NCBI GenBank assembly: GCA_916610825.1
Contig: CAKAJK010000006.1
Location: forward strand, 434,001-498,000
DNA: 64,000 nt
Direction of reading: 5' to 3'
Source of the DNA: Haliclystus octoradiatus
Lineage: Eukaryota > Cnidaria > Staurozoa > Stauromedusae > Haliclystidae
In this document: piece after piece, positions 13,901 to 27,522 of the stretch
How positions within the stretch are numbered: position 1 is the stretch's first letter
How the letters are laid out: every line of letters starts with the position of its first letter
Position numbers and translations under genes: made by a program
The notes under the pieces: model-generated
Seen by the model: only the letters and a program-made list of their open reading frames with translations
Databases searched by the model: none
Told to the model about the DNA's origin: nothing

Positions 13901-13967
13901 TAATTCCCATAGGAATTCAAAATTAATAAAAACAGTTCTAAATGACCAAAAACAATGCGTAATTCCC
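10921..13967 (+). repeat. 3-kb segment duplicated 16.6 kb downstream
   Basis: It aligns to 27523-30570 at offset 16,602, changing to 16,603 where the second copy has one extra base (CCTATGGTTATTG against CCTATGGGATTG, near 11255). The match includes the three 216-bp copies, the 47-bp monomer (13081 and 29684) and many single-base variants. It ends at 13967, where this copy continues with CCATGGGAATTC and the other with CCAAGGGAATTC. Such long-range colinearity means the unit of amplification was larger than any single tandem HOR here. Confidence 0.85.
12207..12854 (+). repeat. 216-bp sub-repeat, three copies
   Basis: Units start at 12207, 12423 and 12639. The third has the CAATTATAAATCC variant and a TGCCTATTTACC change also seen at 15077. 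The block is shared in position with 28810-29457. The equivalent place in the HOR at 49614 has a single unit, so the copy number of this sub-repeat varies between HOR copies. Confidence 0.92.
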
Positions 13968-14600
13968 ATGGGAATTCAAAATTAATAAAATCAGTCCGAA
14001 AAGACCATAAACAATGCCTAATTCCCAAGGGAATTCAGATTTGACAAAAACAGTCCAAAATGACCGAGAACAATGATAAATTCCCATGGGAATTCAAACT
14101 AGACAAAATCAGTCCTAAATGAACGAAAACAATGCTTAATTCCCATAGGAACTTGAAATGACCAAAAACAATGCCTAATTCCCATAGGAATTCAAATTTG
14201 ACAAAAACAGTCCAAAATGACCGCGAACATTGATAAATCCCTATGGGATTTCAATTTCGACAAAATCAGTCCAAAAAGTTCAAAAACAATGCTAAATTCC
14301 CATAGGAACTTGAAATGACCAAGAAAAATGCCTAATTCCCATACGAGCTTAAAATGACCAAAAACATTGCCTAATTCCCATAGGAAATAAAAATTAACAA
14401 TAACAGTCCTAAATAACCAAAAACAATGCTTAAATCCCATGGAACGTCAAAATTAACAATAACAGTCCTAAATAACCAAAAACAATGCCTAATTCCCATG
14501 GGAATTCAAAATTAATAAAAACAGTCCTAAATGACCATAAACAATGCCTAATTCCCAAGGGAATTCAGATTTAACAAAAACAGTCCAAAATGACCATGAA
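12277..14600 (+). repeat. 2,324-bp tandem HOR, copy 1
   Basis: It is followed directly by a second copy at offset 2,324. Both carry the private variants GACCGACAACAATG, ATGAACGAATACAATG, CCATGGAACGTC and AACTCTTATAGG. These are not in the related HOR at 1-3713, so the pair shares a recent ancestor. Part of 1375-3713 aligns here at offset 11,049. Confidence 0.92.
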
Positions 14601-16924
14601 CAATGCCTAACTCCCATAGGAACTTGAAATTACCAAAAACAATGCCTAATTACCATGGGAATTCAAAATTAACAATAACAGTCCTAAATAGTCAAAAACA
14701 ATGCCTAATTCCCATGGGACTTCAAAAATAATAAATACAGTCCAAAATGACCGTGAACAATGATAAATCCCCAAGGGATTTAAAATTCGACAAAATCTGT
14801 CCAAAAAGTCCAAAAACAATGCCTAACTCCCATAGGAACTTGAAATTACCAAAAACAATGCCTAATTACCATGGGAATTCAAAATTAACAATAACAATCC
14901 TATATAACCAAAAACAATGCCAAATTCCCATGGGAATTCAAAATTAATAAAAACAGTCCAAAATGACCGTGAACAATTATAAATCCCTATGGGATTTAAA
15001 ATTCAACAAAATCTGTCCGAAAAGTCCAAAAACAATGCCTAACTCCCATAGGAACTTGAAATTACCAAAAACAATGCCTATTTACCATGGGAATTCAAAA
15101 TTAACAATAACAATCCTATATAACCAAAAACAATGCCAAATTCCCATGGGAATTCAAAATTAATAAAAACAGTCCAAAATGACCGTGAACAATGATAAAT
15201 CCCTATGGGATTTAAAATTCGACAAAATCAGTCCAAAAAGTCCAAAAACAATGCCTAACTCTTATAGGAACTTGAAATGACCAAAAAAATGCCTAATTCC
15301 CATGAGAATTAAAATTTGACAAAAACAGTCGAAAATGACCGAGAACAATGATAAATTCCCATGGGAATTCAAACTAGACAAAATCAGTCCCAATTGACCA
15401 AAAACAATGACAATGACCTAATTGACAAAAATAGTCCTAAATGACCAAAAACAATGCCTAATTCCCATGAGAATTCAAATTTGACAAAAACATTCCAAAA
15501 TGACAGTGAACAATGATAAATCCTCTTGGGATTTGAAATTCGACAAAATCAGTCCGAAAAATCCAAAAACAATACCTAACTACCATAGGAACTTGAAATG
15601 ACCAAGAAAAATGCCTAATTCCCATACGAGCTTAAAATGACCAAAAACATTGCCTAATTCCCATAAAAAATAAAAATTAACAATAACAGTCCTAAGTAAC
15701 CAAAAACAATGCTTAAATCCCATGGGAAGTCAAAATTAACAATAACAGTCCTAAATAACCAAAAACAATGCCTAATTCCCATGGGAATTCAAAATTAATA
15801 AAAACAGTCCTAAATGACCATAAACAATGCCTAATTCCCAAGGGAATTCAGATTTAACAAAAACAGTCCAAAATGACCATGACCAATGCCTATTTCCCAT
15901 AGGATCTCAAAATTACCAAAAACAATGCCTAATTACCATGGTAATTCAAAATTATCGATAACAATCCTAAATAACCAAAAACAATGCCTAATTCCCATGG
16001 GAATTCAAAATTAACAATAACAGTCCTAAATAACCAAAAACAATGCCTAATTCCAATGGGAATTCAAAATTAATAAAATCAGTCCTAAATGACCATAAAC
16101 AATGCCTAACTCCCAAGGGAATTCAGATTTGACAAAAACAGTCCAAAATGACCGACAACAATGATAAATTCCCATGGGAATTCAAACTAGACAAAATCAG
16201 TCCTAAATGAACGAATACAATGCTTAATTCCCATAGGAATTCAAAATTAATAAAAACAGTTCTAAATGACCAAAAACAATGCGTAATTCCCATGGGAATT
16301 CAAAATTAATAAAATCAGTCCGAAAAGACCATAAACAATGCCTAATTCCCAAGGGAATTCAGATTTGACAAAAACAGTCCAAAATGACCGAGAACAATGA
16401 TAAATTCCCATGGGAATTCAAACTAGACAAAATCAGTCCTAAATGAACGAAAACAATGCTTAATTCCCATAGGAACTTGAAATGACCAAAAACAATGCCT
16501 AATTCCCATAGGAATTCAAATTTGACAAAAACAGTCCAAAATGACCGCGAACATTGATAAATCCCTATGGGATTTCAATTTCGACAAAATCAGTCCAAAA
16601 AGTTCAAAAACAATGCTAAATTCCCATAGGAACTTGAAATGACCAAGAAAAATGCCTAATTCCCATACGAGCTTAAAATGACCAAAAACATTGCCTAATT
16701 CCCATAGGAAATAAAAATTAACAATAACAGTCCTAAATAACCAAAAACAATGCTTAAATCCCATGGAACGTCAAAATTAACAATAACAGTCCTAAATAAC
16801 CAAAAACAATGCCTAATTCCCATGGGAATTCAAAATTAATAAAAACAGTCCTAAATGACCATAAACAATGCCTAATTCCCAAGGGAATTCAGATTTAACA
16901 AAAACAGTCCAAAATGACCATGAA
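14601..16924 (+). repeat. 2,324-bp tandem HOR, copy 2
   Basis: This is the second copy of the unit at 12277. The join is in a CCATGAACAATGCCTAACT stretch: the left flank belongs to a CCATGAACAATGCCTATTT monomer, and the sequence switches to the AACTCCCATAGG form after it. At 16924 the original CCATGAACAATGCCTATTT continuation returns. It has two 216-bp units (14747-15178), as expected for a breakpoint inside the triplet. One difference from copy 1 is AGTCCTAAATGAACG near 16200 against AGTCCAAAATGAACG near 13876. Confidence 0.92.
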
Positions 16925-18149
16925 CAATGCCTATTTCCCATAGGATCTCAAAATTACCAAAGACAATGCCTAATTAACATGGGAATTCAAAATTAACAAT
17001 AACAGTCCTAAATAACAAATAACAATGCTTAAATCCCATTGGAATTCAAAATTAACAGTAACAGTCCTAAATAACCAAAAACAATGCCCAATTCCCATGG
17101 GAATTCTAAATTAATAAAAACAGTCTTAAATGACAATAAACAATGCATAATTCCCAAGGGAATTCAAATTCAACAAAAACAGTCCAAAATGACCATGAAC
17201 AATGCCTATTTCCCATAGGAACTCAAAATTACCAAAAACAATGCGTAATTACCATGGGAATTCAAAATTATCAATAACAATCCTAAATAACCAAAAACAA
17301 TGCCTAATTCCCATGGGAATTCAAATTCAACAAAAACAGTCCAAAATGACCATGAACAATGCCTATTTCCCATAGGAACTCAAAATTACCAAAAACAATG
17401 CGTAATTACCATGGGAATTCAAAATTATCAATAACAATCCTAAATAACCAAGAACAATGACTAATTCCTATGACAATTCAACTTTTACAAAATCAATCCT
17501 AAATGACCATAAACAATGCCTAATTTCCAAGGGAATTCAGATTTGACAAAAACAGTCCAAAATGACCGAGAACAATGATAAATTCCCATGGGAATTCAAA
17601 CTAGACAAAATCATTCCTAAATGACCAAAAACAATGCTTAATTCCCATATGAACTTGAAATGACCAAAAACAATGCCTAATTGCCATAGGAATTCAAAAT
17701 TAATAAAAACAGTCCTAAATGACCAAAAACAATGCCTTATTCCCATGAGAATTTAAATTTGACAAAAACAGTCCAAAATGACCGCGAAAAAGGATAAATC
17801 CCCATGGGATTCAATTTCGACAAAATCAGTCCAAAAAGTCCAAAAACAATGCTAAATTCCCATAGGAACTTGAAATGACCAAAAACAATGCCTAATTCCC
17901 ATGAGAATTCAAATTTGACAAAAATTGTCCAAAATGACCACGAACAATGCCTAATTCCCATGGGAATTCAAAATTAATAAAATCAGTCCCAAATGACCAT
18001 AAACAATGCCTAATTCCCAAGGGAGTTCAGATTTGACAAAAACAGTCCAAAATGACCGAGAACAATGATAAATTCCCATGGGAATTCAAACTAGACAAAA
18101 TCAGTCCTAAATGAACGAAAACAATGCTTAATTCTCATAGGAACTTGAA
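16925..18149 (+). repeat. Mosaic B-type segment
   Basis: It contains the CCATTGGAATTC and AACAGTAACAG monomers, the 157-bp doublet described separately, and an AAAGGATAAATCC marker near 17789. From 17537 on it matches 8257 on at offset 9,280. One private base change is CCCATATGAACTTG near 17645 against the usual CCCATAGGAACTTG. No gene is seen. Confidence 0.78.
17161..17450 (+). repeat. 157-bp tandem duplication of three monomers
   Basis: The sequence from 17161 is repeated from 17318, an offset of 157, equal to 59 plus 39 plus 59. Both copies share AATTCAAATTCAAC and ATGCGTAATTACC, a combination not seen in the equivalent places elsewhere (AATTCAGATTCAAC and ATGCCTAATTACC). This shows a duplication at the scale of a few monomers that happened after the parent variants arose. 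The right end is near 17450. Confidence 0.88.
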
Positions 18150-21100
18150 ATGACCAAAAACAATGCCTAATTCCCATAGGAATTCAAAATTAATAAAAAC
18201 AGTCCTAAATGACCAAAAACAATGCCTAATTCCCATGGGAATCCAAAATTAACAATAACAGTCCTAAATAACCAAAAACAATGTCTAATTCCCATGAGAA
18301 TTCAAATTTGACAAAAACAGTACAAAATGACCGCGAACAATGATAAATCCCTATGGGATTTCAATTTCGACAAAATCAGTTCAAAAAGTCCAAAAACAAT
18401 GCTAAATTCTCATAGGAACTTGAAATGACCAAAAACAATGCCTATTTCCCATAGGAACTCAAAATTATTAAAATCAATGCCTAATTCCCATGGGAATCCA
18501 AAATTAATAAAAACAGTCTTAAATGCCCCAAAACAATGCCTAATTCCCTTGAGAATTCAAATTTGACAAAAAAAGTCTAAAATGACCACAAACAATGCCA
18601 AACTCCCATAGGAAATAAAAATTAACAATAACAGTCCTAAATAACCAAAAACCATGCCTAAATCCCATGGGAATTCAAAATTAACAATAACAGTCCTAAA
18701 TAGTCAAAAACAATGCCAAACTCCCATAGGAAATAAAATTAACAATAACAGTCCTAAATAACCAAAAACAATGCCTAAATCCCATGGGAATTCAAAATTA
18801 ACAATAACAGTCCTAAATAGTCAAAAACAATGCCTAATTCCCATGGGACTTCAAAATAAAATAAACCGGTCCAAAATGACCGTGAACAATGATAAATCTC
18901 CAAGGAATTTAAAATTCGACAAAATCTGTCCAAAAATTCCGAAAACAATGCTTAACTCCCATAGGAACTTGAAATTACCAAAAACAATGCCTAATTACCA
19001 TGGGAATTCAAAATTAACAATAACAATCCTATATAACCAAAAACAATGCCTAATTCTCATAGGAATTCAAAATTAATAAAAACAGTCCAAAATGACCGTG
19101 AACAATGATAAATCCCTATGGGATTTAAAATTCGTCAAAATCAGTCCAAAAAGTCCAAAAACAATGCCTAACTCCCATAGGAACTTGTAATGACCAAAAA
19201 AATGCCTAATTCCCATGATAATTCAAATTTGACAACAACAGTCGAAAATGACCGAGAACAATGATAAATTCCCATGCGAATTCAAACTAGACAAAATCAG
19301 TCCTAATTGACCAAAAACAATGACAATGACCTAATTGACAAAAATAGTCCTAAATGACCAAAAACAATGCCTAATTCCCATGAAAATTCAAATTTAAAAA
19401 AAAACATTCCAAAATGACCGTGAACAATGATAAATCCCCTTGGGATTTGAAATTCGACAAAATCAGTCCAAAAAATCCAAAAACAATACCTAACTACCAT
19501 AGGAACTTGAAATGACCAAGAAAAATGCCTAATTCCCATACGAGCTTCAAATTTGACAAAAACAGTCCAAAATGACCGCGAACATTGATAAATCCCTATG
19601 GGATTTCAATTTCGACAAAATCAGTCCAAAAAGTTCAAAAACAATGCTAAATTCCCATAGGAACTTGAAATGACCAAGAAAAATGCCTAATTCCCATACG
19701 AGCTTAAAATGACCAAAAACATTGCCTAATTCCCATAGGAAATAAAAATTAACAATAACAGTCCTAAATAACCAAAAACAATGCTTAAATCCCATGGAAA
19801 GTCAAAATTAACAATAACAGTCCTAAATAACCAAAAACAATGCCTAACTCCCATGGGAATTCAAAATTAATAAAAACAGTCCTAAATGACCATAAACAAT
19901 GCCTAATTCCCAAGGGAATTCAGATTTAACAAAAACAGTCCAAAATGACCATGAACAATGCCCATTTCCCATAGGATCTCAAAATTACCAAAAACAATGC
20001 CTAATTAACATGGGAATTCAAAATTAACAATAACAGTCCTAAATAACCAATAACAATGCTTAAATCTCATTGGAATTCAAAATTAACAGTAACAGTCCTA
20101 AATAACCAAAAACAATGCCCAATTCCCATGGGAATTCTAAATTAATAAAAACAGTCTTAAATGACAATAAACAATGCATAATTCCCAAGGGAATTCAGAT
20201 TCAACAAAAACAGTCCAAAATGACCATGAACAATGCCTATTTCCCATAGGAACTCAAAATTACCAAAAACAATGTCTAATTACCATGGGAATTCAAAATT
20301 ATCAATAACAATCCTAAATAACCAAAAACAATGCCTAATTCCCATGGGAATTCAAAACTAACAAAAACAGTCCTAAATGACCAAGAACAATGCCTAATTT
20401 CCAAGGGAAGTCAGATTTGACAAAAACAGTCCAAAATGACCGAAAACAATGATAAATTTCCATGGGAATTCAAACTAGACAAAATCATTCCTAAATGACC
20501 AAAAACAATGCTTAATTCCCACAGGAACTTGAAATGACCAAAAACAATGCCTAATTCCCATAGGAATTCAAAATTAATAAAAACAGTCCTAAATGACCAA
20601 AAACAATGCTTAATTCCCATGAGAATTTAAATTTGACAAAAACAGTCCAAAATGACCGCGAAAAAGGATAAATCCCCATGGGATTCAATTTCGACAAAAT
20701 CTGTCCAAAAAGTCAAAAAACAATGCTAAATTCCCATAGGAACTCAAAATTATTAAAATCAATGCCTAATTCCCATGGGAATCCAAATTTGACAAAAAAA
20801 GTCTAAAATGACCACAAACAATGCCAAACTCCAATAGGAAATAAAAATTAACAATAACAGTCCTAAATGACCAAAAACAATGCCTAATTCCCATGAGAAT
20901 TCAAATTTGACAAAAAAAGTCTAAAATGACCACAAACAATGCCAAACTCCCATAGGAAATAAAAATTAACAATAACAGTCCTAAATAACGAAAAACAATG
21001 TCTAAATCCCATGGGAATTCAAAATTAACAATAACAGTCCTAAATAGTCAAAAACAATGCCTAATTCCCATAGGACTTCAAAAATAATAAAAACAGTCCA

Positions 21101-22849
21101 AAATGACCGTGAACAATGATAAATCCCCAAGGGATTTAAAATTCGACAAAATATGTCCGAAAAGTCCAAAAACAATGCCTAACTCCCATAGGAACTTGAA
21201 ATTACCAAAAACAATGCCTAATTACAATGGGAATTCAAAATTAACAATAACAATCCTATATAACCAAAAACAATGCCTAATTCCCATAGGACTTCAAAAA
21301 TAATAAAAACAGTCCAAAATGACCGTGAAAAATGATAAATCCCTATGGGATTGAAAATTCGACAAAATCAGTCCAAAAAGTCCAAATACAATGCCTAACT
21401 CCCATAAGAACTTGAAATGACCAAAAAATGCCTAATTCCCATGAGAATTAAAATTTGACAAAAACAGTCGAAAATGACAGAGAACAATGATAAATTCACA
21501 TGGGAATTCAAACTAGACAAAATCAGTCCTAAATGAATGAAAACAATGCTTAATTCCCATAGGAACTTGAAATGACCAAAAACAATGCCTAATTCCCATA
21601 GGAATTCAAATGTGACAAAAACAGACCAAAATGACCGCGAACAATGATAAATCCCTATGGGATTTCAATTTCGACAAAATCAGTCCAAAAAGTCCAAAAA
21701 CAATGCTAAATTCCCATAGGAACTTGAAATGATCAAAAACAATGCCTAATTCTAATGAAAATTCAAATTTGACAAAAAAAGTCTAAAATGACCACAACCA
21801 ATGCCAAACTCCTATAGGAAATGAAAATTAACAATAACAGTCCTAAATAACCTAAAACAATGCCTAAATTCCATGGGAATTCATAATTAGTAAAAACAGT
21901 CCTAAATGACCAAGAACAATGCCTAATTCCTATGACAATTCAAATTTGACAAAATCAGTCCCAAATGACCATAAACAATGCCTAATCCCCAAGGGAATTC
22001 AGATTTAACAAAAACAGTCTAAAATGACCATGAACAATGCCAAACTCCAATAGGAAATAAAAATTAACAATAACAGTCCTAAATAACGAAAAACAATGTC
22101 TAAATCCCATGGGAATTCAAAATTAACAATAACAGTCCTAAATAGTCAAAAACAATGCCTAATTTCCATGGGACTTCAAAAATAATAAAAACAGTCCAAA
22201 ATGACCGTGAACAATGATAAATCCCCAAGGGATTTAAAATTCGACAAAATCTGTCCGAAAAGTCCAAAAACAATGCCTAACTCCCATAGGAACTTGAAAT
22301 TACCAAAAACAATGCCTAATTACCATGGGAATTCAAAATTAACAATAACAGTCCTAAATAGTCAAAAACAATGCCTAATTCCCATGGGACTTCAAAAATA
22401 ATAAAAACAGTCCAAAATGACCGTGAACAATGATAAATCCCCAAGGGAATTCAGATTTGACAAAAACAGTCCAAAATGACCGAGAACAATGATAAATTCC
22501 CATGGGAATTCAAACTAGACAAAATCAGTCCTAAATGAACGAAAACAATGCTTAATTCTCATAGGAACTTGAAATGACCAAAAACAATGCCTAATTCCCA
22601 TAGGAATTCAAAATTAATAAAAACAGTCCTAAATGACCAAAAACAATGCCTAATTCCCATGGGAATCCAAAATTAACAATAACAGTCCTAAATAACCAAA
22701 AACAATGTCTAATTCCCATGAGAATTCAAATTTGACCAAAACAGTCCAAAATGACCGCGAACAATGATAAATCCCTATGGGATTTCAATTTCGACAAAAT
22801 CAGTCCAAAAAGTCCAAAAACAATGCTAAATTCCCATAGGAACTTGAAA
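18150..22849 (+). repeat. 4,699-bp HOR, copy 1
   Basis: The sequence from about 18150 recurs from about 22850 at offset 4,699. Shared variants include the ACCGGT-containing monomer (18865 and 23564), the 47-bp monomer (19318 and 24017), AAATTTAAAAAAAAACATTCC, and GAGCTTCAAATTTGAC. The unit includes a B-type block (20236-21320) and a stretch near 21330-22440 related to 11220-12420. It is a composite of several HOR types. Confidence 0.87.
18865..18870. other. ACCGGT marker monomer (first of 11)
   Basis: A monomer with AAATAAAATAAACCGGTCC carries a rare ACCGGT (AgeI) hexamer. I found it at 18865, 23564, 39484, 42665, 45846, 54852, 56763, 59303, 59754, 61705 and 63223, plus a mutated ACAGGT at 34265. 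None was seen left of 18.8 kb. It marks one HOR lineage that is confined to the right two thirds of the window. Confidence 0.87.
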
Positions 22850-25230
22850 TGATCAAAAACAATGCCTAATTCTCATAGGAATTCAAAATTAATAAAAACA
22901 GTCCTAAATGACCAAAAACAATGCCTAATTCCCATGGGAATCCAAAATTAACAATAACAGTCCTAAATAACCAAAAACAATGTCTAATTCCCATGAGAAT
23001 TCAAATTTGACAAAAACAGTACAAAATGACCGCGAACAATGATAAATCCCTATGGGATTTCAATTTCGACAAAATCAGTCCAAAAAGTCCAAAAACAATG
23101 CTAAATTCTCATAGGAACTTGAAATGACCAAAAACAATGCCTATTTCCCATAGGAACTCAAAATTATTAAAATCAATGCCTAATTCCCATGGGAATCCAA
23201 AATTAATAAAAACAGTCTTAAATGCCCAAAAACAATGCCTAATTCCCTTGAGAATTCAAATTTGACAAAAAAAGTCTAAAATGCCCACAAACAATGTCAA
23301 ACTCCCATAGGAAATAAAAATTAACAATAACAGTCCTAAATAACCAAAAACAATGCCTAAATCCCATGGGAATTCAAAATTAACAATAACAGTCCTAAAT
23401 AGTCAAAAACAATGCCAAACTCCCATAGGAAATAAAATTAACAATAACAGTCCTAAATAACCAAAAACAATGCCTAAATCCCATGGGAATTCAAAATTAA
23501 CAATAACAGTCCTAAATAGTCAAAAACAATGCCTAATTCCCATGGGACTTCAAAATAAAATAAACCGGTCCAAAATGACCGTGAACAATGATAAATCTCC
23601 AAAGAATTTAAAATTCGACAAAATCTGTCCAAAAATTCCGAAAACAATGCTTAACTCCCATAGGAACTTGAAATTACCAAAAACAATGCCTAATTACCAT
23701 GGGAATTCAAAATTAACAATAACAATCCTATATAACCAAAAACAATGCCTAATTCTCATAGGAATTCAAAATTAATAAAAACAGTCCAAAATGACCGTGA
23801 ACAATGATAAATCCCTATGGGATTTAAAATTCGACAAAATCAGTCCAAAAAGTCCAAAAACAATGCCTAACTCCCATAGGAACTTGTAATGACCAAAAAA
23901 ATGCCTAATTCCCATGATAATTCAAATTTGACAACAACAGTCGAAAATGACCGAGAACAATGATAAATTCCCATGCGAATTCAAACTAGACAAAATCAGT
24001 CCTAATTGACCAAAAACAATGACAATGACCTAATTGACAAAAATAGTCCTAAATGACCAAAAACAATGCCTAATTCCCATGAAAATTCAAATTTAAAAAA
24101 AAACATTCCAAAATGACCGTGAACAATGATAAATCCCCTTGGGATTTGAAATTCGACAAAATCAGTCCAAAAAATCCAAAAACAATACCTAACTACCATA
24201 GGAACTTGAAATGACCAAGAAAAATGCCTAATTCCCATACGAGCTTCAAATTTGACAAAAACAGTCCAAAATGACCGCGAACATTGATCCCTATGGGATT
24301 TCAATTTCGACAAAATCAGTCCAAAAAGTTCAAAAACAATGCTAAATTCCCATAGGAACTTGAAATGACCAAGAAAATGCCTAATTCCCATACGAGCTTA
24401 AAATGACCAAAAACATTGCCTAATTCCCATAGGAAATAAAAATTAACAATAACAGTCCTAAATAACCAAAAACAATGCTTAAATCCCATGGAAAGTCAAA
24501 ATTAATAAAAACAGTCCTAAAGGACCATAAACAATGCCTAATTCCCAAGGGAATTCAGATTTAACAAAAACAGTCCAAAATGACCATGAACAATGCCCAT
24601 TTCCCATAGGATCTCAAAATTACCAAAAACAATGCCTAATTAACATGGGAATTCAAAATTAACAATAACAGTCCTAAATAACCAATAACAATGCTTAAAT
24701 CTCATTGGAATTCAAAATTAACAGTAACAGTCCTAAATAACCAAAAACAATGCCCAATTCCCATGGGAATTCTAAATTAATAAAAACAGTCTTAAATGAC
24801 AATAAACAATGCATAATTCCCAAGGGAATTCAGATTCAACAAAAACAGTCCAAAATGACCATGAACAATGCCTATTTCCCATAGGAACTCAAAATTACCA
24901 AAAACAATGCCTAATTACCATGGGAATTCAAAATTATCAATAACAATCCTAAATAACCAAAAACAATGCCTAATTCCCATGGGAATTCAAAACTAACAAA
25001 AACAGTCCTAAATGACCAAGAACAATGCCTAATTTCCAAGGGAATTCAGATTTGACAAAAACAGTCCAAAATGACCGAAAACAATGATAAATTTCCATGG
25101 GAATTCAAACTAGACAAAATCATTCCTAAATGACCAAAAACAATGCTTAATTCCCATAGGAACTTGAAATGACCAAAAACAATGCCTAATTCCCATAGGA
25201 ATTCAAAATTATTAAAAACAGTCCTAAATG
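22850..25230 (+). repeat. 4,699-bp HOR, partial copy 2
   Basis: About 2.4 kb of the 4,699-bp unit is present. Relative to copy 1 it has lost 4 bp near 24287 (CATTGATCCC against CATTGATAAATCCC), 1 bp near 24375 (AAGAAAATGCC) and one 59-bp monomer near 24500, which together change the offset from 4,699 to 4,635. The 4-bp loss is unusual, as most length changes in the array are whole monomers. The match ends near 25230. Confidence 0.86.
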
Positions 25231-26849
25231 ACCATAAACAATGCCTAACTCCCAAGGGAATTCAGATTTGACAAAAACAGTCCAAAATGACCGAGAACAA
25301 TGATAAATTCCCATGGGAATTCAAACTAGACAAAATCAGTCCCAATTGACCAAAAACAATGACAATGACCTAATTGACAAAAATAGTCCTAAATGACCAA
25401 AAACAATGCCTAATTCCCATGAGAATTCAAATTTGACAAAAACATTCCAAAATGACCGTGAACAATGATAAATCCTCTTGGGATTTGAAATTCGACAAAA
25501 TCAGTCCAAAAAATCCAAAAACAATACCTAACTACCATAGGAACTTGAAATGACCAAGAAAAATGCCTAATTCCCATACGAGCTTAAAATGACCAAAAAC
25601 ATTGCCTAATTCCCATAAAAAATAAAAATTAACAATAACAGTCCTAAGTAACCAAAAACAATGCTTAAATCCCATGGGAAGTCAAAATTAACAATAACAG
25701 TCCTAAATAACCAAAAACAATGCCTAATTCCCATGGGAATTCAAAATTAATAAAAACAGTCCTAAATGACCAAAAACAATGCCTAATTCCCAAGGGAATT
25801 CAGATTTAACAAAAACAGTCCAAAATGACCATGACCAATGCCTATTTCCCATAGGATCTCAAAATTACCAAAAACAATGCCTAATTACCATGGTAATTCA
25901 AAATTATCGATAACAATCCTAAATAACCAAAAACAATGCCTAATTCCCATGGGAATTCAAAATTAACAATAACAGTCCTAAATAACCAAAAACAATGCCT
26001 AATTCCAATGGGAATTCAAAATTAATAAAATCAGTCCTAAATGACCATAAACAATGCCTAACTCCCAAGGGAATTCAGATTTGACAAAAACAGTCCAAAA
26101 TGACCGAGAACAATGATAAATTCCAATGGGAATTCAAACTAGACAAAATCAGTCCTAAATGAACGAAAACAATGCTTAATTCCCATAGGAATTCAAAATT
26201 AATAAAAACAGTTCTAAATGACCAAAAACAATGCGTAATTCCCATGGGAATTCAAAATTAATAAAATCAGTCCGAAATGACCATAAACAATGCCTAATTC
26301 CCAAGGGAATTCAGATTTGACAAAAACAGTCCAAAATGACCATGACCAATGCCTATTTCCCATAGGATCTCAAAATTACCAAAAACAATGCCTAATTACC
26401 ATGGTAATTCAAAATTATCGATAACAATCCTAAATAACCAAAAACAATGCTTAAATCCCATGGAAAGTCAAAATTAACAATAACAGTCCTAAATAACCAA
26501 AAACAATGCCTAATTCCCATGGGAATTCAATATTAATAAAAACAGTCCTAAATGACCATAAACAATGCTTAATTCCCAAGGGAATTCAGATTTAACAAAA
26601 ACAGTCCAAAATGACCATGAACAATGCCTATTTCCCATAGGATCTCAAAATTACCAAAAACAACGCCTAATTAACATGGGAATTCAAAATTAACAATAAC
26701 AGTCCTAAATAACCAATAACAATGCTTAAATCCCATTGGAATTCAAAATTAACAGTAACAGTCCTAAATAACCAAAAACAATGCCCAATTCCCATGGGAA
26801 TTCTAAATTAATAAAAACAGTCTTAAATGACAATAAACAATGCCTAATT
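25231..26849 (+). repeat. 2.3-kb-type HOR segment with internal direct repeat
   Basis: It follows the 2.3-kb HOR order (47-bp monomer at 25357, AAAAAATAAAAATT monomer near 25617). The ATGACCAATGCCTATTT segment with ATTATCGATAACAATCC occurs at 25831 and again at 26342. A similar doublet occurs at 30158 and 30610, closer by 59 bp, which suggests that both loci inherited the same rearrangement and one lost or gained a monomer. Confidence 0.78.
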
Positions 26850-27522
26850 CCCATGGGAATTCAAAACTAACAAAAACAGTCCTAAATGACCAAGAACAAT
26901 GCCTAATTTCCAAGGGAATTCAGATTTGACAAAAACAGTCCAAAATGACCGAAAACAATGATAAATTTCCATGGGAATTCAAACTAGACAAAATCATTCC
27001 TAAATGACCAAAAACAATGCTTAATTCCCATAGGAACTTGAAATGACCAAAAACAATGCCTAATTCCCATAGGAATTCAAAATTAATAAAAACAGTCCTA
27101 AATGACCAAAAACAATGCCTAATTCCCATGAGAATTTAAATTTGACAAAAACAGTCCAAAATGACCGCGAAAAAGGATAAATCCCCATGGGATTCAATTT
27201 CGACAAAATCTGTCCAAAAAGTCAAAAAACAATGCTAAATTCCCATAGGAACTCAAAATTATTAAAATCAATGCCTAATTCCCATGGGAATCCAAATTTG
27301 ACAAAAAAAGTCTAAAATGACCACAAACAATGCCAAACTCCAATAGGAAATAAAAATTAACAATAACAGTCCTAAATGATCAAAAACAATGCCTAATTCC
27401 CATGAGAATTCAAATTTGACAAAAAAAGTCTAAAATGACCACAAACAATGCCAAACTCCCATAGGAAATAAAAATTAACAATAACAATCCTAAATAACGA
27501 AAAACAATGTCAAAATCCCATG
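26850..27522 (+). repeat. B-type HOR segment
   Basis: It matches 3819 on at offset 23,031 and 47656 on at offset 20,806, with the AAAGGATAAATCC marker near 27173. It leads directly into the 3-kb segment starting at 27523. Confidence 0.8.
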
